Positions 6,617 through 14,039 of a DNA stretch of 17,173 nucleotides are shown here, piece by piece. The notes under the pieces were generated by a model. That model made no database searches, was not told where the DNA came from, and was given only the letters and a program-made list of their open reading frames with translations. The position numbers and the translations under genes were made by a program. The stretch is from the NCBI GenBank assembly GCA_903859265.1, contig CAIOLZ010000359.1:1-17173 (forward strand), in the 5' to 3' direction. Each line of letters begins with the position of its first letter. The first letter of the stretch is position 1. Origin of the DNA: an uncultured beta proteobacterium (lineage in GTDB: Bacteria > Pseudomonadota > Gammaproteobacteria > Burkholderiales > Burkholderiaceae_C).

Positions 6617-7567
6617 TCAATTTGTTGGAGCCAGACCACCACCGACCAATAGCCCATGGGCTATCAGGCAGACAACCACCAGATAGGCGATCCGCGGGAC
6701 CCAGTCCGCTACTTGCGTCCAGAAATGGGAAAGCTTGCGGGCCTCTTCATTGGCATGGCGAAACAGCATTTCCGGCAAAGTCCCGCTGGCTTCACCGGTT
6801 GCTATCAGTTCAATGACTCCAGAGTCGCCCAGATACATGGGCTCCGAGATCTCCTGTGCCAGAGCGATTGACAGAGGTTCTCCTCGCTGCATGCAAGGTT
6901 TGATCCGTGAATAGGCCTTTTGAATCGTCGTGTTTTCAATGGTCGAAACCGCGATGGGTAGTGCTTCGAACATCGCAACACCTGCCTCCAGCAACAAGGC
7001 CAGACTTTCATAGAAGTTGCGCGCGTTTTCCCGTGCCAGGGCAGCTCCGTACAAAGGTATTTTCAAAGCCCTTGGGCCCGCATATTCGGATGTTTTCAAA
7101 TGCCTGCCCAGCTTGGTCAGGGCGAGAATCGCAAGAACCGGTTCCACCAAGTGCCACAGATAGGCACCAGCCGTCATCGTGCCCGCAACAAGCTCGGGCA
7201 CTGGCGCAATTGCCAGGCTTAGGAAAAAAGCAGCAGCCGGCAACACCATGCGCGAGCGAACTTTTCCTTGCTGATTGGCCCGCTCGGAATATGCATCGGC
7301 CAAGCGCCGGTAAGCATGTTCCGGACTACCGGCTGCCATCGCGGCCCGAACCAGATTCGCTTCCATGGGTGTGAAAAGCTGCGCATTTTGCGCGGCGATG
7401 TCGGGACTGCGTCCGCGCTGGATGAGGGCAGCCACAGACAGCAGCCGAGCGGGCGCCACGGCGGGTAGTTTCAGGAGCTTCCAAGCCTGAGCAGCAGGAA
7501 GCCCGGCCCTTTCCATAGCCGCGAGCTGTGCAAACATATCGGCGCGAACTGCAAACGGCAATGCCAT
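6617..7567 (-). CDS. Type II secretion/type IV pilus inner-membrane platform protein, GspF/PilC family
   Basis: 316 residues with two copies of the T2SSF helical fold: an N-terminal one (about 8-100) and a second around 165-285 containing FYESLALLLEAGV and the family hallmark VIELIATGEASGTLPEML. Membrane spans are predicted near 106-128, 134-151 and 290-310. This places it as the platform protein that joins the assembly ATPase to the pseudopilus or pilus in the inner membrane. It is shorter than typical PilC/GspF (about 400), lacking the usual N-terminal extension. No ATPase, prepilin, prepilin peptidase or secretin gene is in the window, so it is an orphan here. Its ATG lies 6 bases after the stop of the histidine kinase gene, suggesting co-transcription; ribosome site not obvious. 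Confidence 0.85.
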   Translation of the reverse strand: MALPFAVRADMFAQLAAMERAGLPAAQAWKLLKLPAVAPARLLSVAALIQRGRSPDIAAQNAQLFTPMEANLVRAAMAAGSPEHAYRRLADAYSERANQQGKVRSRMVLPAAAFFLSLAIAPVPELVAGTMTAGAYLWHLVEPVLAILALTKLGRHLKTSEYAGPRALKIPLYGAALARENARNFYESLALLLEAGVAMFEALPIAVSTIENTTIQKAYSRIKPCMQRGEPLSIALAQEISEPMYLGDSGVIELIATGEASGTLPEMLFRHANEEARKLSHFWTQVADWVPRIAYLVVVCLIAHGLLVGGGLAPTN

Positions 7568-7573
7568 GGAGCG

Positions 7574-9415
7574 TCAGACGCTATCCGGCGCTCGCAGTGG
7601 GAGAACCATTTCAAACAACGTGCCCTGGCCAGGCGTGGAGTCCACACGGATGGTGCCACCCAACACTTTCGTGACGATGCGGTACGAAATATTCAACCCG
7701 ATACCCGAACCACCCTTGCCCAGCTTCGTCGTAAAAAATGGGTCAAAGACACGACCGACGTGGTCTGGCGCAATGCCAACACCGTCATCAGCGACACCCA
7801 AAATGACGGCGTCCCGCTTTGCGGCATTCTTCGCCGTGATGGTGATGCGACCGTGCTCGCGATTGTCAAAGCCGTGAATCACGCTGTTCATTACCAGGTT
7901 GAGCAATACCTGGCCGAGTGCACCGGGAAAGCTGTCGAGTTCGATGCCGGGAGGGACATCGACCAGGATTTCCCAGGGCTGACGCTTGAACCGTGGCCGC
8001 AGCGAAGCCAGCAAATCCTCAATGGTCTGGGCCAGATCAAAAACACGGCGCGCTTCTGACGCCTGGTCACGGGCAACCTGTTTGAACGATCCCACCAGAT
8101 TCACCGATGTGTCGATTGCGCGCAATGCAAGTTGCACCATTTGCACAGACTGGTCAAAAAACGCTTCAAACTTGCTGCGGGAAAGTTTCCCTGCCGCCAA
8201 ATCGGCCTTGACCTGAACCAGCTGTTCCTCATGGGTGCTGAGCACTATTCGGGCATTGCCCAGGGGCGTATTGAGTTCATGGGCAACCCCTGCAACCATG
8301 GAGCCCAATGCCGAGAGTTTTTCAGACTGCACCAACGAGTGTTGCGTCTGTTCCAACTGGCTGATGGTCTGCAGCAGGTTGGCGTTGGCATGCTCAAGTT
8401 CGTCGGTACGCTCCTGAACGCGGACTTCAAGCTCGGCATTTAACTGTTCCATCAACCGCTTGTTATGGACCTGCCTTTTCCAGTTGGCGTTGAGCGACCA
8501 GGCGAAAAATCCACTGACGGAAAAAATGATTGCCAGCAGGGCGCCGACGACGATGACTTGTGCCCGCCATTCGGAAACATACCCCTGCGTTGCCTGTCCG
8601 ACAAAAACATAGCCTGGAAACATTCTGAGCTTGCGGTAGGACATAACGCGATGAACGTGGTCAAAGTTGTTTTGCACGTTATAGGTGCCGCTCTCATTGT
8701 TATGACCCAGTGCATTGACGAGCTCAGGGGAGACAATCTGTTTGCCAACCGCCGAACCTACTCCGTCAGGTTCGGGCAGCCTTGCAATGATTTTCCTGTC
8801 GAGATCAATCAGTGTTGCCACATCCGACGTACCAAGTCCCAGGCCCCTGAAGATTTCCTGCAAATGCGAAATCTCGATGACGGCAGCGACCAGGCCGCCA
8901 AAGCTGCCGTCGGCATTGGTGACCCGCCTCACGAACACCAAAACCGGCTGCTGCCCTGCTCGGCTTATCAGGGGTTTTGACACGATCAACCTAGGCATGG
9001 CATCGCTGCGCGCCTGCAAAAAATAGTCCCGATCGGCAATCGAGAATCTGCTTGCGGCGTTGGCGCCTGCCGCACTTCTCGGCACTCCGTCTGCATCGAA
9101 TAGGAAAAGGCTGACCAGTTCAGGTTGGTGAGAATACTCACGCGCAATGATGGCGTTTAATTTTTCCTGCGCCCGCTTGTTGCCACCTTGTTCTTCAACC
9201 TGAGCGACAGTGTTGAGCAGCATCAGATCCACGCGCTCCACCATGCCTGACAGTGTTTGTTCGAGGGCACCGGCGAGTGCATTGACCGTCAGGGCCGCAC
9301 GTTCTGCTCCTTGCCGGCGGCTGTCTATCAGCGAGAGACCCCCGACCGACACGGTGAGCAGGTTTACCACCAGAAAGGTGCCGATTAACCGGATCTGGTA
9401 GTTGCTGGTTGCCAT
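7574..9415 (-). CDS. Membrane sensor histidine kinase with periplasmic Cache domain
   Basis: 613 residues. A membrane span at about 9-30, a periplasmic Cache (PDC) sensor at about 35-280 with the characteristic DRDYFLQARS (128-137) and KPLISRAGQQPVLVFVRRV core, a second span at 285-307, a coiled coil (about 315-365), then HisKA with phospho-acceptor His379 in GVAHELNTPLGNARI. The ATPase domain has Asn510 (NLVMNSVIHGF), DDGVG (543-547) and GKGGSGIGL (566-574). All catalytic boxes look intact. It should sense a small extracytoplasmic ligand, such as an organic acid or amino acid, and phosphorylate an unseen response regulator; no receiver domain is fused. The start has MATSNYQIRLIG just before the first span. 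The downstream GspF-family gene is 6 bases away. Confidence 0.93.
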   Translation of the reverse strand: MATSNYQIRLIGTFLVVNLLTVSVGGLSLIDSRRQGAERAALTVNALAGALEQTLSGMVERVDLMLLNTVAQVEEQGGNKRAQEKLNAIIAREYSHQPELVSLFLFDADGVPRSAAGANAASRFSIADRDYFLQARSDAMPRLIVSKPLISRAGQQPVLVFVRRVTNADGSFGGLVAAVIEISHLQEIFRGLGLGTSDVATLIDLDRKIIARLPEPDGVGSAVGKQIVSPELVNALGHNNESGTYNVQNNFDHVHRVMSYRKLRMFPGYVFVGQATQGYVSEWRAQVIVVGALLAIIFSVSGFFAWSLNANWKRQVHNKRLMEQLNAELEVRVQERTDELEHANANLLQTISQLEQTQHSLVQSEKLSALGSMVAGVAHELNTPLGNARIVLSTHEEQLVQVKADLAAGKLSRSKFEAFFDQSVQMVQLALRAIDTSVNLVGSFKQVARDQASEARRVFDLAQTIEDLLASLRPRFKRQPWEILVDVPPGIELDSFPGALGQVLLNLVMNSVIHGFDNREHGRITITAKNAAKRDAVILGVADDGVGIAPDHVGRVFDPFFTTKLGKGGSGIGLNISYRIVTKVLGGTIRVDSTPGQGTLFEMVLPLRAPDSV

Positions 9416-9910
9416 CGGGATGGGGAACCGTCTGGTGGCCGCTAGGCCTTTGAGAGCAGTGCACTTTTAGGCACGCAGCCATAAGGCGCAATCAATACTG
9501 CTTCGCGCTTCGTCCGGGGCACATTGGAGGGCGTCAGCATGGCTTGGTGGATGGTTTGCTGTGGTTATCGAAATAATTCTAGGGCAGCACCGAAACTTTG
9601 ACGAGCCGCAAGAGCCGATATCTGCGTTTAGGGCGCCGATCTGATCTTTATCGCGTGTGTTATCGAACAGCAAGCCAATCAGTCCCGCAACAGATTCGTA
9701 TTGGCCTGATGCGCTCCAAAGACGCGCCGTGGATGCATATGGCATTGGCAGGCGTGGCAGCGGGTGTAACCGGTCTGCCGTCGGGCGCCGGGGCTAAAGC
9801 GCGCCCGAAAAGCACAGAGCCGGCTTTTGCGGTAAAAACACGCCGCGTGGCGTGTCGTCGAAGTCCTTCGGCCCGGGGCGCCATGCACAGCAACACACAG
9901 GGATGCCACC
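9416..9910. other. Gene-poor spacer between divergent kinase and superoxide dismutase genes
   Basis: 495 bp with no open frame that looks like a real protein; frames crossing it have arginine-rich, low-quality translations. It must hold the leftward kinase promoter and the rightward superoxide dismutase promoter. Two hairpins are visible near its right end: AAAAGC-9-GCTTTT around 9808-9828, and a perfect ACACGCC/GGCGTGT stem at 9838-9855. I see no tRNA, riboswitch core or Fur box in it. Confidence 0.5.
9833..9855 (-). terminator. Leftward intrinsic terminator-like hairpin in the sod leader
   Basis: On the minus strand a perfect 7-bp stem ACACGCC/GGCGTGT with a 4-base loop is followed directly by TTTT, the layout of a rho-independent terminator. 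No annotated leftward gene lies immediately upstream (to the right is the rightward superoxide dismutase gene). It may therefore end an antisense or small transcript, or simply be a stem in the superoxide dismutase leader read on the plus strand. Confidence 0.45.
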
Positions 9911-10618
9911 ATGAATATAGAGAGCAGTGACGATTTGGCAGTCAGCCGACGCAGCCTATTAAGTGCCGCCGTTGTCGGGGCCATGGGCACCCTGGGCGGC
10001 GTTTTGCCGCGCAGCGCCCATGCATCACCCATAGTGTTGCCACCCTTGCCCTATGGCGAAAGTGCGCTGGACCCGGTCATCAGTGCCAATACCCTGAGCT
10101 TTCATTACGGCAAGCACCATATGGCTTACGTCACAAACCTGAACAAACTGGTTGCAGGAACCGAGTTTGCGGATTTGCCTTTGGAAAAAATTGTCCAGGC
10201 CACCGCTGGCAAATCCGACAAGCTGGCAGTGTTCAACAATGCAGCACAAGCCTGGAACCACACGTTTTACTGGAATAGCCTCAGGCCCGCGGGCGCCGGC
10301 GAGCCGCCTGCAAAGCTGAAGCAACTGATGGAGTCCTCCTTTGGAAGCGTTGACGCCTGCAAGAAAGAGCTCGCGACCGCAGCCACCGCGCAATTTGGTA
10401 GCGGCTGGGCCTGGCTGATTCTGGACGACGGAAAACTCAAGGTGATCCGAACCGCCAACGCAGATACTCCGCTGACCTCTGCGGCCAGGCCGCTACTGAC
10501 GATTGATGTCTGGGAACACGCCTATTACCTGGACTATCAGAACCGGCGCGCTGATTACGTGAACGCGGTTTTGGACAAGCTGGTCAATTGGGAGTTCGCC
10601 GCCCAAAACATCGGCTGA
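9911..10618 (+). CDS. Superoxide dismutase, Fe type, with Tat export signal
   Basis: 235 residues. The N-terminus has a twin-arginine motif (VSRRSLL, 11-17), a hydrophobic stretch and a SAHA cleavage site near 38, so the enzyme is probably exported folded to the periplasm. The mature part is a full Fe/Mn superoxide dismutase with metal ligands His65 (SFHYGKHH), His117 (WNHTFYW), Asp199 and His203 (DVWEHAYY). Gln113 in NAAQAWNH is the position and residue typical of the iron form, where the manganese form usually carries its glutamine elsewhere. It converts superoxide to peroxide and oxygen. Most Fe superoxide dismutases are cytoplasmic, so the export signal is notable. The ATG follows GGGAT with about 7 bases of spacing. 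It is monocistronic: the next gene is convergent, after a stem-loop. Confidence 0.95.
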   Translation: MNIESSDDLAVSRRSLLSAAVVGAMGTLGGVLPRSAHASPIVLPPLPYGESALDPVISANTLSFHYGKHHMAYVTNLNKLVAGTEFADLPLEKIVQATAGKSDKLAVFNNAAQAWNHTFYWNSLRPAGAGEPPAKLKQLMESSFGSVDACKKELATAATAQFGSGWAWLILDDGKLKVIRTANADTPLTSAARPLLTIDVWEHAYYLDYQNRRADYVNAVLDKLVNWEFAAQNIG

Positions 10619-10628
10619 CTCCCAGGAA

Positions 10629-10647
10629 GCCTGCAAAGCCAGCAGGC
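10629..10647. terminator. Stem-loop between convergent genes
   Basis: GCCTGC and GCAGGC form a perfect 6-bp stem with a 7-base loop in the 43-bp gap between the superoxide dismutase stop and the convergent hydrolase stop. No T-tract follows on either strand, so any termination role is uncertain. Confidence 0.35.
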
Positions 10648-10661
10648 GGTTGGTCGCCGAC

Positions 10662-11519
10662 TCATTTCAAGTGCGCATCAAGGAAGGTGATGACGCGCTG
10701 CATGGCGTCCTCGCGCGCCTGCGCATTCGGAGCCACCGTCACGCCTTGTCCGGAATTGACGCCGTTGGGAACTTCGCTGCGCACGCGTTTGGTCTTGAGG
10801 CCCGGATTGTCAAAGTCATGGTAAGTGTCAGGGTAAAGCACGATCTGCATGGGTTCCCCGCGTGCCATGACCTTGTCGGCCAGCGCTTCACAGGGCGCAG
10901 CAGGGGTCCAGTCGTCGGACTCGCCAATCAGCAACAGCAATGCAGCGTAGGGATGAAACTGATCGGATTTTTTGTTGCGTGACGTACAGCCAGGATAGAA
11001 AGCAACCGCCGCATTGAACCCGTCACCTGCTTTGGGTCGCTGGCCAATGGCCTCCAGGGTGACTCCTGCGCCGTGTGACCATCCGAGCAGGCTGATGTGG
11101 CTGCCATCGATGCCGCTTTGTTGGCGTAGCCATGCCAAGGCAGCATAGGCATCGCCGGCACGATCGTCCTCCTTGAGCGTGCGGTTGGCAAATTTGACGG
11201 TGCATATTTCCCGGACGCCGCGGGGCGTGAAGCTGTCGAGCATCAAAGCGGTGTAGCCGTGGTCCGCAAAGTACGCACCCCACATCTGATGGCGCGCGGC
11301 AAGCTTGCCTTGGTTGTCATAAGCGCCCCCACAGCCATGCAGCATGACAACGGCGGGATGCGGACCTTGCCCCGGGGCGGAGAACAGAAAGCCGGGCAAC
11401 GGCCCGGGCGATGCCGAGAAGCCCGCAGGTGGAATACTGACTTGTTGGGCGCTATCGGCGTGGGCTCCCCCGATGGCTGCAATGAGGAGCAGTGATTGAA
11501 GGAGTTTGAATCGTTTCAA
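10662..11519 (-). CDS. Exported dienelactone hydrolase-family alpha/beta hydrolase
   Basis: 285 residues from TTG at 11519. That start gives a textbook signal peptide, (M)KRFKLLQSLLLIAAIGG with AHA before the mature protein, so periplasmic location is likely. The fold shows the oxyanion-side HGCGG, the nucleophile elbow GWSHGAG (Ser148), the acid in GESDDWTP (Asp202 or 203) and the base in TYHDFD (His234). These fit the dienelactone hydrolase family, esterases of broad substrate range; the substrate here is unknown. Five cysteine-containing sites (for example ICTVKF, PGCTS, APCEA) could form disulfides after export. A TTG at 11534, overlapping the permease stop, is an alternative start that adds five residues. 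The gene follows the nickel permease with no gap, so co-transcription is likely, but no shared function is evident. Confidence 0.82.
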   Translation of the reverse strand: MKRFKLLQSLLLIAAIGGAHADSAQQVSIPPAGFSASPGPLPGFLFSAPGQGPHPAVVMLHGCGGAYDNQGKLAARHQMWGAYFADHGYTALMLDSFTPRGVREICTVKFANRTLKEDDRAGDAYAALAWLRQQSGIDGSHISLLGWSHGAGVTLEAIGQRPKAGDGFNAAVAFYPGCTSRNKKSDQFHPYAALLLLIGESDDWTPAAPCEALADKVMARGEPMQIVLYPDTYHDFDNPGLKTKRVRSEVPNGVNSGQGVTVAPNAQAREDAMQRVITFLDAHLK

Positions 11520-11526
11520 AGCTGGT

Positions 11527-12579
11527 CTAGCCAAGTTCGATGTCGTCGAAACGTTTCCAGCGGTAGATCGCCACCGACACTACCCACGCAAAAACGAACA
11601 ACCCGATGACCACGTAACCGACGGTTCCGAAGTTGTCGTTGAGGCTTCCCATCGCATCCCAGAAGCCGCCGCTGAGGTGCAACTGGTCCGCCAGCAGACC
11701 GGCAACTTCAATGCCACCAACAGCAATTGCAACCACCACCGACAGGAAAGTGATCGTCATGTTGTAGTAAAGCTTGCGAACGGGCCTCACGAATGCCCAT
11801 CCATAGGCACCCAGCATGAGAATGCTGTCCGTGGTATCGACCAGCGCCATCCCGGCGGTAAACAGCGTGGGAAATATCAGGATGGACCAGATTGGCATCC
11901 CGGCGGACGCCTGTGCCGCCGATATGCCCAACAGCCCGATTTCCGTTGCAGTATCAAACCCCAGGCCAAACAAAAAGCCCAGCGGGTACATATGCCAACT
12001 GCGCGTAATCAGGTTGAACAGGGGCCGGAATATACGTGCCAGAAACCCCCGGTTCGCCAGCAGGAGATTGAAATCTTCTTCGACGTAGGGCTTTCCAGCA
12101 CGAACTTGCCTGAAGGCCTGGTACACAGACCTGAGGACAACGGTGTTGATGAGCGCAATGATGAGCAGGAAAAACGCGGACACAAGGGTGCCGACGACTC
12201 CGCCGATCTCTTTGAAGCCATCGAGGCTGGACTGAAAAGCCAGCGCGGTCGCTGCAATGCCCACACATGCCAGAAAGACCACGGTGGAGTGGCCCAGTGA
12301 AAACATGAATCCGACGGCTACTGGCCGCTTGCCATCCTGCATCAATTTGCGGGTCACGTTGTCGATGGCGGCGATGTGATCGGCGTCAACCGCGTGGCGC
12401 AACCCAAAGCTGTAGGCCAGAAACGCGGTTCCAAGTTGCACAGGAAAACTTCGGAACGCGATCAGGGCCCATGCCCATGCGCAGAGATTGAGAACCAGCA
12501 GGACGGCATATATCCCCGCCACCCGGACTCGAATGTCAGCGGCCTTGTCATCCCATAGGGAGCGTATCAACAGATTCAT
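11527..12579 (-). CDS. Nickel/cobalt permease, NiCoT family (HoxN/NixA type)
   Basis: 350 residues, polytopic (about eight spans), with the family signature RHAVDADHI: His62, Asp67 and His68 form the HX4DH motif in span II. Other family blocks are SLGHSTVV (94-101), FGLGFDTATEIGLL (204-217) and GMALVDTTDS (243-252). Such secondary permeases take up Ni2+ and/or Co2+ with high affinity for urease, hydrogenase or cobalamin; none of these target genes is in the window. ATG 12579 is preferred because GGAA sits 6 bases upstream; a TTG at 12609 would add ten residues. It is divergent from the NRAMP-type transporter, and the 208-bp gap holds a Fur box. No convincing cobalamin or NiCo riboswitch is seen. 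Nickel versus cobalt preference cannot be read from sequence. Confidence 0.93.
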   Translation of the reverse strand: MNLLIRSLWDDKAADIRVRVAGIYAVLLVLNLCAWAWALIAFRSFPVQLGTAFLAYSFGLRHAVDADHIAAIDNVTRKLMQDGKRPVAVGFMFSLGHSTVVFLACVGIAATALAFQSSLDGFKEIGGVVGTLVSAFFLLIIALINTVVLRSVYQAFRQVRAGKPYVEEDFNLLLANRGFLARIFRPLFNLITRSWHMYPLGFLFGLGFDTATEIGLLGISAAQASAGMPIWSILIFPTLFTAGMALVDTTDSILMLGAYGWAFVRPVRKLYYNMTITFLSVVVAIAVGGIEVAGLLADQLHLSGGFWDAMGSLNDNFGTVGYVVIGLFVFAWVVSVAIYRWKRFDDIELG

Positions 12580-12750
12580 AGTGCATTCCGGCAATTTGGA
12601 GTTGCGCAATCAGGGGAAGCTGTCAGTGCAAGACTTTCAGCGGTGCAAAACCCAGCGCCACATCTTAATGCCGCAGCAAAAAGGGTGCCACGGGCATCCA
12701 GTGCCTCCTCCCGGTGGGAAAACTCCCCAATTTTTTCATCACAAGACCCC

Positions 12751-12756
12751 TATAAT
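12751..12756 (+). promoter_or_regulatory. -10 element TATAAT of the NRAMP gene promoter
   Basis: A perfect TATAAT begins three bases before the Fur palindrome and overlaps its first bases. It lies 32-37 bases before the ATG at 12788. The -35 region (about 12728-12734) is only T-rich. This fits a promoter blocked when Fur is bound. Confidence 0.6.
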
Positions 12757-12772
12757 GAGAATCATTCTCATT
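12754..12772. promoter_or_regulatory. Fur box (perfect 9-1-9 inverted repeat)
   Basis: AATGAGAATCATTCTCATT is an exact 9-1-9 palindrome and matches the classic 19-bp Fur consensus GATAATGATAATCATTATC at most positions. It overlaps the TATAAT at 12751-12756 and ends 15 bases before the NRAMP start codon, so iron-loaded Fur should repress that gene. Being symmetric and in a divergent spacer, it might also affect the nickel permease 175 bases to the left, though that is less certain. Confidence 0.85.
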
Positions 12773-12787
12773 AAAAATCCCCGCAAT

Positions 12788-14017
12788 ATGAACAATTCAA
12801 CTTCAATGAAGAGATTTCTTGCCGTGGCCGGACCGGGACTGGTTGTGATGCTGGCCGACACGGATGCCGGAAGCATCATCACCGCAGCGCAAAGTGGCGC
12901 GCAGTGGGGTTACAGGTTGCTGCTGCTGCAAATCATCCTGGTGCCAATCCTTTACACCGTGCAGGAACTCACGGTGCGCCTCGGGTTGGTGACCGGCAAG
13001 GGGCATGGCGATCTCATCAAACTCCATTTCGGAAGCAAGTGGGCATGGATATCCGTCGGAACACTGCTGCTCGCATGCTTTGGGGCACTGCTGTCGGAGA
13101 TGGCCGGCCTTGCGGGTGTTGGAATGATGTACGGCATTCCGGAGTGGCTCACCATGGCGGCAGTGGTTATTGGACTGTCCATCATGGTCTATACCGGCTC
13201 CTACCGGTCTGTCGAGCGCATTGCAATATTTTTTGGCGCGTTTGAACTGGTATTTCTTGTCGTTGCATGGAAAGCGCACCCGGACCTGAGCGCGGTGCGG
13301 AAAAATCTCCTGAACATTCCGCTTGCAGATCCCAAGTACCTCTACCTTGTGGCAGCCAACATTGGTGCCGTCGTGATGCCCTGGATGGTGTTTTTCCAAC
13401 AGTCCTCGGTGGTGGAAAAGCGCTTGCAGGCCTCGGACCTTGGCGCCGCACGGTGGGACACGGCCATAGGCGCGGTGCTGACGCAGCTGGTGATGGCCAT
13501 GGTTTTGATTGCCGCGGCTGCAACGATTGGAAAGTCCGACTCGCAAGTTTCACTCGATACCGTACAGCAAATATCGGAGGCAATCACCCCCTACCTGGGA
13601 GAAAACTTTGGGCGGTTGCTGTTTGGCATGGGCATCGTGGGAGCATCGCTGGTTGCGGCCATCGTCGTCACTTTGACGGCTGCAAGGGCACTGGGTGAGG
13701 TCATGGGCTACCAGCATTCACTGGAACAATCGCCCAAGGAATCCCCCTGGTTCTATGGCGTCTATACCGCTTCATTGGTCCTGGGCGCCGTGTTTATTGT
13801 TTCCGGAGTCAATCTGGTGACCCTGGGGGTTGCCGTGCAAGTCATGAACGCCTTGCTGCTACCTATCGTGCTGACGTTTTTATACCTGCTGGCCCGTCGA
13901 TTGCCGGATGCCTATCGGTTGAAGGGTTGGTATGCGCGTGTCACTGCCACAATCATTGGCATTACGGTGGTACTGGGCGTTTATGCCGCAATCATGGGGA
14001 TTTTTGACGGCTCCTGA
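12788..14017 (+). CDS. NRAMP-family divalent metal transporter, variant motif group
   Basis: 409 residues with about eleven membrane spans. The N-terminus GPGLVVMLADTDAGSIITAAQSG aligns with span 1 of MntH/NRAMP proteins (GPG...DPGN), with Asp26 kept but Pro to Ala27 and Asn to Ser29. Span 6 reads ANIGAVVMPWMVFFQQSS, keeping the metal-site Met197-Pro198 but with Trp199 where canonical NRAMPs have His of MPH. Other family-like parts are QELTVRLGLVTGKGHGDLI (59-77) and the end TAARALGEVMGY. The Fur box in its promoter suggests Fe2+ or Mn2+ uptake under iron limitation. The open frame extends upstream to 12488, but an in-frame ATG at 12756 lies inside the Fur box, so ATG 12788 (or 12806, MKRFLAV) is the real start; no strong ribosome site. 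It is 22 bases from the convergent HD-GYP gene. Confidence 0.88.
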   Translation: MNNSTSMKRFLAVAGPGLVVMLADTDAGSIITAAQSGAQWGYRLLLLQIILVPILYTVQELTVRLGLVTGKGHGDLIKLHFGSKWAWISVGTLLLACFGALLSEMAGLAGVGMMYGIPEWLTMAAVVIGLSIMVYTGSYRSVERIAIFFGAFELVFLVVAWKAHPDLSAVRKNLLNIPLADPKYLYLVAANIGAVVMPWMVFFQQSSVVEKRLQASDLGAARWDTAIGAVLTQLVMAMVLIAAAATIGKSDSQVSLDTVQQISEAITPYLGENFGRLLFGMGIVGASLVAAIVVTLTAARALGEVMGYQHSLEQSPKESPWFYGVYTASLVLGAVFIVSGVNLVTLGVAVQVMNALLLPIVLTFLYLLARRLPDAYRLKGWYARVTATIIGITVVLGVYAAIMGIFDGS

Positions 14018-14039
14018 TTCGTGCAAAAGAAAAATACAA

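Noticed and set aside
9808..9828. AAAAGC-9-GCTTTT inverted repeat as a bidirectional terminator
   Set aside because: The stem is only six pairs, mostly A-T, with no T-tract beyond the arm and no gene ending nearby, so I do not call it as a feature.
9467..9930. Short open frames on both strands in the spacer before superoxide dismutase
   Set aside because: No ribosome site, no motif, biased composition; the spacer is better read as regulatory.
12605..12750. Possible cobalamin or NiCo riboswitch in the permease/NRAMP spacer (GGGTGCC and CGGTGGGAAAACTCC on the plus strand)
   Set aside because: The conserved B12-box and the CCCCGCAACTGT-type core are missing on both strands, and NiCo-type guanine-rich internal loops are not seen; the partial resemblance looks accidental.
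12488..12787. Upstream extension of the NRAMP open frame, including the ATG inside the Fur box
   Set aside because: It runs over the -10 element and Fur palindrome and encodes no membrane-like or conserved sequence; family N-termini begin near MKRFLAVAGPG.
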